Source: a virus. From it: DNA of 23,774 bases. The stretch spans positions 1 through 23,774 of the IMG/VR virus record IMGVR_UViG_3300035034_001295; one strand, 5' to 3'. The notes below the pieces were generated by a model. It searched no databases. It saw only the letters and a program-made list of their open reading frames with translations, and was not told the origin of the DNA. This document shows positions 15,427 to 21,658 of this stretch, one piece after another (the first letter of the stretch is position 1; every line of letters starts with the position of its first letter). Both the position numbers and the translations under genes were made by a program.

Positions 15427-15809
15427 CCAGAGAACTACCACGAACAGACGCTGAAGCCCGCGACTTCGTCCAGTTCCGCGGCCCCCAGACGTCGGTGTCG
15501 CATGACCCGACTGGGGTGCATTTCGGGACTGAACGCCGTCACGGACGGATAGCTCACAAACCGCTACCAGTCGTCGACGACGATGCCGATCTGGATGACG
15601 TCCCGGATGACGCCATCGCCCGGTCGGTGGCCGACGTGCTGACCGAACGAAACCCGCTGGTCTGTTGGGGTGTCGCCTGCGAAGTCTGCGGCGACGTCTT
15701 CGACAGCCCGAAAGCGGTGAACAGCCATCAATCGGCCCACAAAACAGGTCCCGACACGGGGCCGGACGGGTCCGGGGCCGACGATGGGGGCGACGATGGC
15801 GACCGATAG
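15423..15809 (+). CDS. C2H2 zinc-finger protein in the tail module
   Basis: 128 aa, overlapping the terminator gene by 4 nt. The C-terminal part carries a textbook classical zinc finger: C86-x2-C89-x12-H102-x3-H106, with Phe at position 93 (three residues after the second Cys) and a hydrophobic V99, the core positions of the beta-beta-alpha finger. Just before it is another Cys (C81) in NPLVCWGVACEV. The N-terminus (RDFVQFRGPQTSVSHDP, then VHFGTERRHGRIAHKPLPVV) is beta-like, and the tail is a Gly/Asp-rich run. It is the last gene of the capsid operon. It could be a minor structural protein using zinc for stability, a regulator or a chaperone. DNA binding is not shown by the sequence. Confidence 0.65.
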   Translation: MTRELPRTDAEARDFVQFRGPQTSVSHDPTGVHFGTERRHGRIAHKPLPVVDDDADLDDVPDDAIARSVADVLTERNPLVCWGVACEVCGDVFDSPKAVNSHQSAHKTGPDTGPDGSGADDGGDDGDR

Positions 15810-15833
15810 CCAGCGCGTCACGCCACGCTAAGG
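15810..15833 (+). promoter_or_regulatory. Late-type promoter, copy D (tail tube)
   Basis: CCAGCGCGTCAC, 6 nt, then CTAAGG, starting right after the stop of the zinc-finger gene and 34 nt before the tail tube ATG at 15862. No other start codon lies between, which fixes the start of the tube gene. Confidence 0.55.
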
Positions 15834-15861
15834 GACCCGAACAGACACCAACTAACACATT

Positions 15862-16866
15862 ATGTCCATCGGACAATTGCCCCAGTCCTTCCGCGGTTAC
15901 GTCGGGCTGGCAAAAGAATCGACGTATGGAACCGGGGTCGAACCAGTTTACTTTGTAGACGCGACCAGCGACGGTTTTAGCATGGATAACCAGCCTGACT
16001 TCCAGAACACGACACGGGGTCGGGCCACCTACAAGGGCGAAGCTGGGGTCTTCAGCGACGAAGGGGCCATCGACCTGCCTGCGAACCCAGAGAACGGTCT
16101 GGGCCTGCTGTTGCTGGCCGCCTTCGGCAGTGAGACATTCACGTCGACGGACCCAGACGGCGACAGCACTGACGAAGTGGGCGAACACGTCTTCGTCCCG
16201 GCTGATACCCTGGATTCGCTGTCAGTCGAAGTCGACCGCGACACCGACGTCCTGCGGCATCTGGGCTGTGGGGTCGACACGCTGGAACTGTCCCACACAA
16301 ACGGCAATATGCTGACCGCGTCTGCCGACCTGATCGCGAAGGAACCCGACGGTGATGTCACGGCGGCCAGTCCGTCCTACAGTGACCTTCGAAACTTCCG
16401 ATGGCATGACATCAGCATCACCGTCGACGGGACCAACCGGGACACCGACATCACCGAAGCGACGTTCAGCATCGCGAACAACCTGTCACCACAGACCCGC
16501 GGCGAACGGACGCTGTCGAAGATGTCTGTCGGTGAACGGGTCATCACCGCATCGCTGTCGCTGGACTTCGAAAACACCGATCTGTTCGAAAAGTTCCTGG
16601 GCGAAGCGAACGCCACGTCGGTCCAGGACCAACTGGCGACCATCGGCGTCGAAGCCGAATGGACCAGCCCCGAAACCATCGACGACACGTCGACGGGCTA
16701 CAGCCTGCGCTGGAATATGCCGAATTGTACGATCAACACGGACGAAGCCCAGATCAATCAGAACGACCACGTCATCGAAAACATCGAACTGCGGGCGCTG
16801 TATGACAGCAGTCTGGGCGCTGAAGCCGAAGTCCAACTGGACAACGGCATCCTGAACGCCTACTGA
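15862..16866 (+). CDS. Major tail tube protein
   Basis: 334 aa, a monocistronic unit with its own late promoter and a T-run after its stop, which suits a protein needed in many copies. The N-terminus (FRGYVGLAKESTYGTGVEPV, then YFVDATSDGFSMDNQPDFQN) is the typical beginning of phage tube proteins of the 'tail tube' family, where an early A-x-E-x-x-Y-G-T motif is common. Alternating strands follow (DVLRHLGCGVDTLELSHTNG, then MLTASADLIAKEPDG, ITVDGTNRDTDITEATFSIA), then KMSVGERVITASLSLDFEN, and it ends with VIENIELRALYDSSL. The tube polymerises into stacked hexamers around the tape measure protein. Confidence 0.75.
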   Translation: MSIGQLPQSFRGYVGLAKESTYGTGVEPVYFVDATSDGFSMDNQPDFQNTTRGRATYKGEAGVFSDEGAIDLPANPENGLGLLLLAAFGSETFTSTDPDGDSTDEVGEHVFVPADTLDSLSVEVDRDTDVLRHLGCGVDTLELSHTNGNMLTASADLIAKEPDGDVTAASPSYSDLRNFRWHDISITVDGTNRDTDITEATFSIANNLSPQTRGERTLSKMSVGERVITASLSLDFENTDLFEKFLGEANATSVQDQLATIGVEAEWTSPETIDDTSTGYSLRWNMPNCTINTDEAQINQNDHVIENIELRALYDSSLGAEAEVQLDNGILNAY

Positions 16867-16870
16867 TCGT

Positions 16871-16886
16871 CCGCTGTTTTTCACGG
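16871..16886 (+). terminator. T-run terminator after the tail tube gene
   Basis: TTTTT at 16877-16881, 10 nt past the tube stop codon. Archaeal terminators are often simple T-runs without a stem. In a GC-rich genome such a run is uncommon, and the next gene has its own promoter. Confidence 0.35.
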
Positions 16887-16947
16887 GTCGACGGCAGTCA
16901 CGAACAGACGACTGTCACGACTGCATACCTGGTACAAATAACTGAAA

Positions 16948-16965
16948 GGTGTGTGTGTGTACACA
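16948..16965. repeat. Alternating TG/CA tract with palindromic end
   Basis: GGTGTGTGTGTGTACACA; its last ten bases (TGTGTACACA) are a perfect palindrome. The tract is nearly the reverse complement of 17492-17509 inside the following gene and shares its core with GTGTACAC at 17103-17110. Confidence 0.7.
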
Positions 16966-17046
16966 GACCCTACTCGAAGGTAAGGCGGACACCGACCAAA
17001 CAGCCAAACAGCCGCCAGCAGGCCGCTACCGACCGTCCCGCTTTAG

Positions 17047-17099
17047 CACGAGTAGTAGTAGTAGTATTGGAACTAAAAAATATATTATAACAACTCGTG
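17047..17099. repeat. 7-bp inverted repeat around an A/T-rich loop
   Basis: CACGAGT at 17047-17053 and ACTCGTG at 17093-17099 enclose 39 nt that include the AGT triplet run and an A/T tract. It may be an operator pair or chance in an A/T-rich stretch. Confidence 0.4.
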
Positions 17100-17167
17100 T
17101 CGGTGTACACACACCGGGTAGTTATTATAAATATTCAGTCGATGTTTGTATGTAACTATACTTAACC

Positions 17168-17180
17168 AACCTTTATTTGT
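17168..17180 (+). promoter_or_regulatory. TATA-type promoter of the 17205 gene
   Basis: CTTTATTTG, with TTTATT starting 33 nt before the ATG at 17205, resembles a normal haloarchaeal TATA box. A second A/T-rich candidate (ACTATACTTAA) is about 15 nt further upstream. The late GCGCGTCAC core is absent. Confidence 0.55.
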
Positions 17181-17204
17181 ACGTACTTACTACGACAGTT
17201 TGCG

Positions 17205-17921
17205 ATGTCTGACAGAAAACAGCCGACACCAATCGACGAAGACGAATATGAACGCTTTGTTCAGTTCGTTAAAGACGTTCATGGCGGGACGCGGGGCCAC
17301 CTTCGAACTGAAATCGAAAACGCCCTTAGAGAGTACCGACGCGACTTCTATGGCAGTTCTGACGAACTGGCGCGAATCGAAGACGACGTCGCGCAGATCA
17401 AAGCAATGCAGGCAGAACTGACTTCGATGCTAGCTGAAGCTGACGGTGGGACGACTGCGCCTGCCCCCGCCCCAGACGTTCGGACAGCCGATGTACACAC
17501 ACACACACCTTCGGATAATACAAACAACGACGACCAGGGTATGCAGACCGCCGACCCGGCAGTCGACCCTGATCATGACCCTGACGACCCACCCCACGCG
17601 AAGTCGACGACGAAGTCGAAGGTCGACTGGGTCGAAGCTGAAGTCCGGCGTCGATCTGCAGACCAGTCGTTCAGCCGACCTGCGGTCAGGAAGCTGATCG
17701 ACGACGCCTGGGGCTTCGCTGATCGAACCGCTGACCCGATGGTCGAAACCGTGGTCGAAGATCGCCTGGAAGCCTGGGTCGTTCCGAACACGAAGGGGAT
17801 GACCATCGCCTGGGGCGACAGCGACCGCGACAACGTGGCCGAAGACGACGCTGACGACGTCGACGCCGAACTGGACCGGCTGGACGATGCGGCGGCGGCG
17901 ACCCGCGACAGCGACGACTGA
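17205..17921 (+). CDS. Putative RHH-type DNA-binding protein inserted in the tail module
   Basis: 238 aa. The N-terminal region (residues about 12-45: DEYERFVQFVKDVHGGTRGH, then LRTEIENALREYRR) matches a pattern frequent in haloarchaeal ribbon-helix-helix-like proteins, where R-G-H-L-x-x-E-I-E-x-A-L-R-E-Y is the second helix. A helix with coiled-coil character follows (DDVAQIKAMQAELTSMLAEA). A long Pro/Asp/Thr-rich linker comes next, then a basic helical C-terminal domain (KSKVDWVEAEVRRRSADQ, then FSRPAVRKLIDDAWGF) and an acidic tail. It sits alone between tail tube and chaperone genes, with an A/T-rich promoter and symmetric elements upstream, like a moron or an autoregulator. The VHTHTP stretch in the linker is encoded by the (AC)n tract. 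Confidence 0.55.
   Translation: MSDRKQPTPIDEDEYERFVQFVKDVHGGTRGHLRTEIENALREYRRDFYGSSDELARIEDDVAQIKAMQAELTSMLAEADGGTTAPAPAPDVRTADVHTHTPSDNTNNDDQGMQTADPAVDPDHDPDDPPHAKSTTKSKVDWVEAEVRRRSADQSFSRPAVRKLIDDAWGFADRTADPMVETVVEDRLEAWVVPNTKGMTIAWGDSDRDNVAEDDADDVDAELDRLDDAAAATRDSDD
17492..17509. repeat. Intragenic CA/TG tract
   Basis: TGTACACACACACACACC is nearly the reverse complement of the tract at 16948-16965, about 530 nt upstream, differing by roughly one dinucleotide unit. The pair forms a long-range inverted repeat that spans the promoter and half of the gene. Confidence 0.65.
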
Positions 17922-17933
17922 CGGCCTTTTCTG
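17922..17933 (+). terminator. Weak T-run terminator after the 17205 gene
   Basis: CCTTTTCTG (TTTT at 17927-17930) immediately follows the stop codon and precedes late promoter copy E. Confidence 0.25.
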
Positions 17934-17946
17934 CGGGTCTACCCAT

Positions 17947-17970
17947 CCAGCGCGTCACGCTGGGTTAAGG
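17947..17970 (+). promoter_or_regulatory. Late-type promoter, copy E (tail chaperone/tape measure operon)
   Basis: CCAGCGCGTCAC, 6 nt, then TTAAGG, whose box begins 29 nt before the ATG at 17994. The core is embedded in a perfect dyad: CCAGCG, 5-nt spacer CGTCA, CGCTGG. Confidence 0.65.
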
Positions 17971-17993
17971 CCCGCCCATTCTTCGTTCGCTTC

Positions 17994-18413
17994 ATGTCGA
18001 CAGACCAATCCGGCGAACACCGTGTCCCTGATCAATCGACGTATGAACAGCAGACAGCCGACACCAACTGGGTCGATCTGGAAGACGGCGATGGGTCGTT
18101 CGAAATCCAGGAAGTCGCGCCGCTGAAGCTCCTGCGCGATATGCGGAAATACGGCGTCGCTGGCCTGCTGGGTGGCGACAAGAACGACGTCGACATGGCC
18201 GCCATGCTGGAAGACGGCGACTTCGACGCCTTTCTGGAAAAGACGGTTCTGCCGAACATCATTCAGCCGAAATGCTACTGGTCGGACGTCGGGTCGGGCA
18301 ACTTCGATATAGCCGCCCTGACGCCGAACGATCTGATGATCGTCATCACCGGGATGACTGGTCAGGACCGCGACGAACTGGATGAAAAGATGGACGAAAC
18401 CTTTCAAGGATAA
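17994..18413 (+). CDS. Tail assembly chaperone, upstream frame (lambda G-like)
   Basis: 139 aa directly before the tape measure region. It begins with an acidic, polar stretch, then APLKLLRDMRKYGVAGLLGG, a middle helical part (DVDMAAMLEDGDFDAFLEKT, then VLPNIIQPKCYWSD) and ALTPNDLMIVITGMTG. The size, acidic helical character and position agree with the first of the two overlapping chaperone frames found in siphoviruses, which bind the tape measure protein during tail assembly. The stop falls in an overlap with a second frame, and the site TTT C at 18402-18405 would allow a +1 shift into it. The start is set by late promoter copy E. Confidence 0.65.
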   Translation: MSTDQSGEHRVPDQSTYEQQTADTNWVDLEDGDGSFEIQEVAPLKLLRDMRKYGVAGLLGGDKNDVDMAAMLEDGDFDAFLEKTVLPNIIQPKCYWSDVGSGNFDIAALTPNDLMIVITGMTGQDRDELDEKMDETFQG

Positions 18414-18717
18414 TCCCATCGCGCTTCAGGCCCATCTGTTAGGAAAAGAATATGGTATGATGCCCACAGAGACGATGAACCGGCCCGCCTGGGACTTCTG
18501 GATGAACGCCCGCATCCGCGCCGCTGGCGTGGCCTGGGAGAACGAACAGAAAAAGAAGGCCCAGAACAGCGGCAATGCTGGGTCAGCGACCGATGCCCAG
18601 AAGGGCCAACTGGTCGACTCAAATGAAGATCGGGCCGACCGTCGCGAACGCCAGGACGGGTCCCAGCCGTCGATCAGCGATCAGATGGCGGCCTTCGAAG
18701 GTCAGGGTGGTAGCTGA
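18382..18717 (+). CDS. Tail assembly chaperone, frameshifted C-terminal part (lambda T-like)
   Basis: An open frame in the +1 register relative to the upstream gene, overlapping its last about 55 nt and ending with TGA coupled to the tape measure ATG (TGATG). From KDNPIALQAHLLGKEYGMMP onward it reads as a helical domain (MNRPAWDFWMNARIRAAGVA), then a Lys/Gln/Ser-rich tail ending FEGQGGS. The apparent initiator at 18382 has no ribosome binding site, and the first eight residues (MKRWTKPF) look like out-of-frame reading of the upstream gene. The sensible product is therefore a fusion with the upstream frame made by +1 slippage at 18402-18405. An independent start cannot be excluded. Confidence 0.6.
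   Translation: MKRWTKPFKDNPIALQAHLLGKEYGMMPTETMNRPAWDFWMNARIRAAGVAWENEQKKKAQNSGNAGSATDAQKGQLVDSNEDRADRRERQDGSQPSISDQMAAFEGQGGS
18402..18408 (+). promoter_or_regulatory. Candidate +1 ribosomal frameshift site
   Basis: The zero frame reads TTT CAA GGA TAA. A tRNA-Phe on TTT can re-pair with TTC one base on, giving AAG GAT AAT in the +1 frame and bypassing the stop three codons later. The +1 frame is open only from 18358, so any shift must occur between there and 18413. Confidence 0.5.
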
Positions 18718-20972
18718 TGGCCGAATCAGCGAACGTCGACATCCTGATCAATGCGTTCACGGATGCGGCAGAACAGGCCCTGGACGACGTCGGGGATGGC
18801 CTGCAGAACCTATCGGGCGATGGCGAACTGGCCCAGGTGATGCTGGACGAAGTCGCTGACGAACTGGATGACGTGACGACGTCCAGCGTGGGCGCTGGCG
18901 AAGCGATGGACGGCATCGACGCCGAACAGCTAGCTCTGGCTATGCAGGCACTGGCATCGCGAACTGACGAAGCGGGCGACCAGATCGCCCAGGCAGGCCG
19001 CAGGGCCGCCGTAACGACTGGCGTGTTCAACAGCCTGACCGTGTCGACGAACGGGCTATCCATCGCGATGTCGGGGCTGTCGACGGCGATGATCGCGTCA
19101 CTCATCCCTGCGGTGGGCATCCTGCTGTCGACGCTGGTCCCACTGGTCGGGGTGCTGGGCTTCGTGGCAACTGCCGGACTGTCACTGGCGGCTGTCTTCG
19201 GCGGCCTGGCGGTCGCTGGGGTGGTCACGCATCTGGAAGAACTGAAGGCCGCCCTGCAGGATGCGAAGGTTCAGATCATGGAAATCATCGGGCCACTGGG
19301 CGACGTCTTCGGCCCGCTGTTGATCGACGCGGTCGAAGCCCTGCCTGAACTGGTCAGACGCATCGTCGACAGCCTGGGACCGCTGGACCAGTTCGCGAAC
19401 ACACTGCGGGAACTGGGCGCGACCGCGATGGACGCCATCCCGGCGCTGACGGGCGTCATGTTCACCCTGGCGACCGAAGCCCTGCCGAAAGTAATCGACC
19501 TGATGGACTGGCTGATGGCGAACGGCCCAGGCATCCTGTCCTGGATGCGCGATGCGACAGATGCCCTGGCAGGCCCGCTGATGCGAATGGGGTCTGCGAC
19601 CGCCGATCTGCTGGGTTCGATGAACGAACTGGGTATCGTGGCGACCCAGTTGCTGGTCCCTGGACTGATCAAAATCTTCGACGCTATCGGCCAGGCCATC
19701 GACTTCGTGATGAACCTGGACGACGCCATGCGCGATCTGACGGTCGCGACTGGCATCACCGCCCCGATCATCTTCGGCATCGCGGCGGCCCTGGGGTCAC
19801 TGCTGGGGCCGCTGGGCGTCGCGGCGGCGGCGGTGACGGCGTTTGTCGCGGCCTACCGATCAGACTTCATGGGCATCCAGCAGATCGTCGACGACGTCAT
19901 CAGCGACGTCATCGACCTGCTGTCTGGGCTGGCCAGTCACTTCGAACCGATCTTCGAAACCATCACCCAGACGCTGGACGACAACGAAGACAAGTTCGAA
20001 ACCTTCGGCCAGATGGCGCAGGACGCCCTGGACGGCCTGGTCAGCGTTCTGCGGACGGTGGTCATGCCAGCGATGCGGTTTGTCTTCGAAAACTTCCTGA
20101 TACCGCTGTTGGACCGCGTGGCCGACACCTGGGCCGACAACTTCGGTGAAATCCTGCGGGAAGTCATCGAAACGATCAACGCTGTGGTAGCGTTCATCCA
20201 GCCCACCCTGGCGGCGATGGCGGCCTTCTGGGAACGCCACGGCGATGCCATCACGACAGCTGTAAAACTGGCCTTCGACATCGTCATCAGCATCATCAGC
20301 TTCGCGCTGAACGCCGCCTATACGGCCATCAAAGTCGTTCTGAACCTGATTCAAGGCGACTGGAAAGAAGCGTTCGGGAACATCGCTGACTTCCTGGTCG
20401 ACACGCTGATCGGCATCCTGGACTTTATCGACCGCTGGAACATCGTCGAAATCTTCCTGGGGGCCTTACGCGGCATGATCAGCGGGGCCATCACCCTGGT
20501 TACAGTCACCCTGCCGAACATCTTCATTCAGGGTCTGGCGACCATCATGACCCTGTTCCAAAACTTCGGACCTGCGCTGGCCAATACGATGCTGGCGATC
20601 TGGAACGGTATCGTCGGCATCATCGTCGACGGGGTGAACGGCATGGTCCAGACCGTGACCGACGGGCTGAACGGGCTGATCGACCTGTTCAATGAGGTCG
20701 CTGGCGAAGTGAACCGCCTGGAAGGGATTGATCTGCCGACACTGGACGGCCTGGAAGCGACGACCATCGACGCCAGCCGACTACAGCAGGACCGCGGCCA
20801 GATCATCGACAGTCGCGACCGGGCGGCTAATGCCCGGCAGATCAGATCGGAAGTGACCCTGGCCATCGAAGGCACTGGCGACCTGGCCGACCTAATCCGC
20901 GACAACGTATCGGCTGAAACCGACCGGCAAAGCCGGGAAGATACCCGGCGTGAACGCCGACAGAACGCATAA
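18717..20972 (+). CDS. Tape measure protein
   Basis: 751 aa, the longest tail gene, directly after the chaperone pair. It starts with helical segments (ILINAFTDAAEQALDDVGDG), then a long hydrophobic region (residues about 106-171: NGLSIAMSGLSTAMIASLIP through VFGGLAVAGVVTHL), another at about 348-380 (APIIFGIAAALGSLLGPLGV), and further amphipathic and hydrophobic helices (AFDIVISIISFALNAAY). This mix of long helices and hydrophobic stretches is characteristic of tape measure proteins, which fill the tube lumen, set tail length and enter the host membrane on infection. At about 0.15 nm per residue a tail near 110 nm is predicted (inference). No peptidase or lysozyme motif was noticed. Confidence 0.8.
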   Translation: MAESANVDILINAFTDAAEQALDDVGDGLQNLSGDGELAQVMLDEVADELDDVTTSSVGAGEAMDGIDAEQLALAMQALASRTDEAGDQIAQAGRRAAVTTGVFNSLTVSTNGLSIAMSGLSTAMIASLIPAVGILLSTLVPLVGVLGFVATAGLSLAAVFGGLAVAGVVTHLEELKAALQDAKVQIMEIIGPLGDVFGPLLIDAVEALPELVRRIVDSLGPLDQFANTLRELGATAMDAIPALTGVMFTLATEALPKVIDLMDWLMANGPGILSWMRDATDALAGPLMRMGSATADLLGSMNELGIVATQLLVPGLIKIFDAIGQAIDFVMNLDDAMRDLTVATGITAPIIFGIAAALGSLLGPLGVAAAAVTAFVAAYRSDFMGIQQIVDDVISDVIDLLSGLASHFEPIFETITQTLDDNEDKFETFGQMAQDALDGLVSVLRTVVMPAMRFVFENFLIPLLDRVADTWADNFGEILREVIETINAVVAFIQPTLAAMAAFWERHGDAITTAVKLAFDIVISIISFALNAAYTAIKVVLNLIQGDWKEAFGNIADFLVDTLIGILDFIDRWNIVEIFLGALRGMISGAITLVTVTLPNIFIQGLATIMTLFQNFGPALANTMLAIWNGIVGIIVDGVNGMVQTVTDGLNGLIDLFNEVAGEVNRLEGIDLPTLDGLEATTIDASRLQQDRGQIIDSRDRAANARQIRSEVTLAIEGTGDLADLIRDNVSAETDRQSREDTRRERRQNA

Positions 20973-20974
20973 TA

Positions 20975-21559
20975 ATGACATCAGTACCAGTAACAGATTT
21001 GGCCTGGACGTTCGACCCTGACCGATCAGACGGCGGCGTCCTGGTCGACAGCATTGATTCGGACATGCCTGAATACAAGCCAGGCAAGTCGTTCAGCATG
21101 GACTTCGTCTTCTGGCAGAACACCCAGGACACAGCGACCATCAAAACCGCATCTGGCGGGACTGCAGGCGGCCCCAGCGGGTTCACGATGGGCGGGCCGA
21201 ACGGGGCGACACTGGGTTCGACCGAAGCCGACCCGTCGGGCATCCCGCGGTATGAAAAAGTCCGCGAATACAGCCGCTGGGCCGGGCGCTTCGTCCTGGA
21301 CCACGCCATCGACGGGACGCCCCGGTTCACCGAACACACCCCGGACAGCGCGACCGTCGACAGCATCGTCGTCAAACTGGTCCCTGGCGATGGCCTGGCG
21401 GCGACCGATGGGCTATGGGTGCTGATCGACGACGTCGATGATCGCACCCGCTTCGCGAAGGACACAGCCCGCATCGGCCTGACGATGACCGTGCTGGCGC
21501 GTGGCGATGAATATGCGACCCGGACAGACATCAGAAATACGCTGGGGTCTGATCTGTGA
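20975..21559 (+). CDS. Distal tail (Dit-like) protein
   Basis: 194 aa beginning 2 nt after the tape measure stop. In siphoviruses this slot holds the distal tail protein that joins the tube to the tip. The sequence is beta-rich: VPVTDLAWTFDPDRSDG, GGVLVDSIDS, FSMDFVFWQNTQDTATIKT, then the Gly-rich insert GGTAGGPSGFTMGGPNGAT (residues 61-79), VREYSRWAGRFVLDHAI and a final part VDSIVVKLVPGDGL, LWVLIDDVDD, RIGLTMTVLARGDEY. The insert is shared almost base for base with the 53-aa gene at 574, which makes it look like a mobile loop. The assignment is by position and fold character. A hairpin and T-run follow the stop. Confidence 0.55.
   Translation: MTSVPVTDLAWTFDPDRSDGGVLVDSIDSDMPEYKPGKSFSMDFVFWQNTQDTATIKTASGGTAGGPSGFTMGGPNGATLGSTEADPSGIPRYEKVREYSRWAGRFVLDHAIDGTPRFTEHTPDSATVDSIVVKLVPGDGLAATDGLWVLIDDVDDRTRFAKDTARIGLTMTVLARGDEYATRTDIRNTLGSDL
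21155..21211 (+). repeat. 57-nt duplicated coding segment, copy 2
   Basis: Second copy of the segment at 592-648 (55 of 57 identical, both differences synonymous), here as an internal Gly-rich loop of the distal tail-like protein. Confidence 0.9.
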
Positions 21560-21600
21560 GGCGACCAGTCGCCACAGCCGACCGCTGACGCTCTTTTCGG
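21555..21600 (+). terminator. Hairpin plus T-run terminator
   Basis: GGCGACCAGTCGCC at 21560-21573 folds into a short GC-rich stem directly after the TGA, and TTTT occurs at 21594-21597. Late promoter copy F begins shortly after, so a transcription break here is plausible. Confidence 0.4.
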
Positions 21601-21611
21601 TCCCTACCATG

Positions 21612-21636
21612 CCCAGCGCGTCACGCTGGGTTAAGG
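21612..21636 (+). promoter_or_regulatory. Late-type promoter, copy F (adhesin)
   Basis: The GCGCGTCAC core lies within CCCAGCGCGTCACGCTGGG, a perfect 7-bp dyad with a 5-nt spacer, followed by TTAAGG. The box begins 28 nt before the ATG at 21659. Confidence 0.65.
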
Positions 21637-21658
21637 GCACTACTGACTGTCGATCAGT

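Larger units (their letters stand above)
16867..17204. other. A/T-rich intergenic regulatory region
   Basis: 338 nt with no credible gene. Composition falls sharply from GC-rich to A/T-rich, especially 17040-17200. It contains a T-run just after the tube gene, an alternating TG/CA tract (16948-16965), a palindromic GTGTACAC (17103-17110), an AGT triplet run (17051-17065), a 7-bp inverted repeat around an A/T-rich loop (17047-17099), GTACGTAC (17179-17186) and a TATA box for the gene at 17205. This density of symmetric elements suggests operators for the protein encoded downstream. Confidence 0.55.

Noticed and set aside
17051-17065. AGT triplet run as a CRISPR or satellite array
   Set aside because: It is a single short microsatellite without spacer structure, and no cas-like gene is present.
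16949-17155. Forward open frame of 68 codons in the A/T-rich intergenic region
   Set aside because: It crosses the microsatellites and symmetric elements, has a Ser run produced by the triplet repeat and shows no codon bias like that of the virus.
592-21211. Diversity-generating retroelement (template/variable repeat pair) suggested by the 57-nt duplication
   Set aside because: Both copies are coding, the only two differences are synonymous and not restricted to adenines, and no reverse transcriptase gene is seen in the window.
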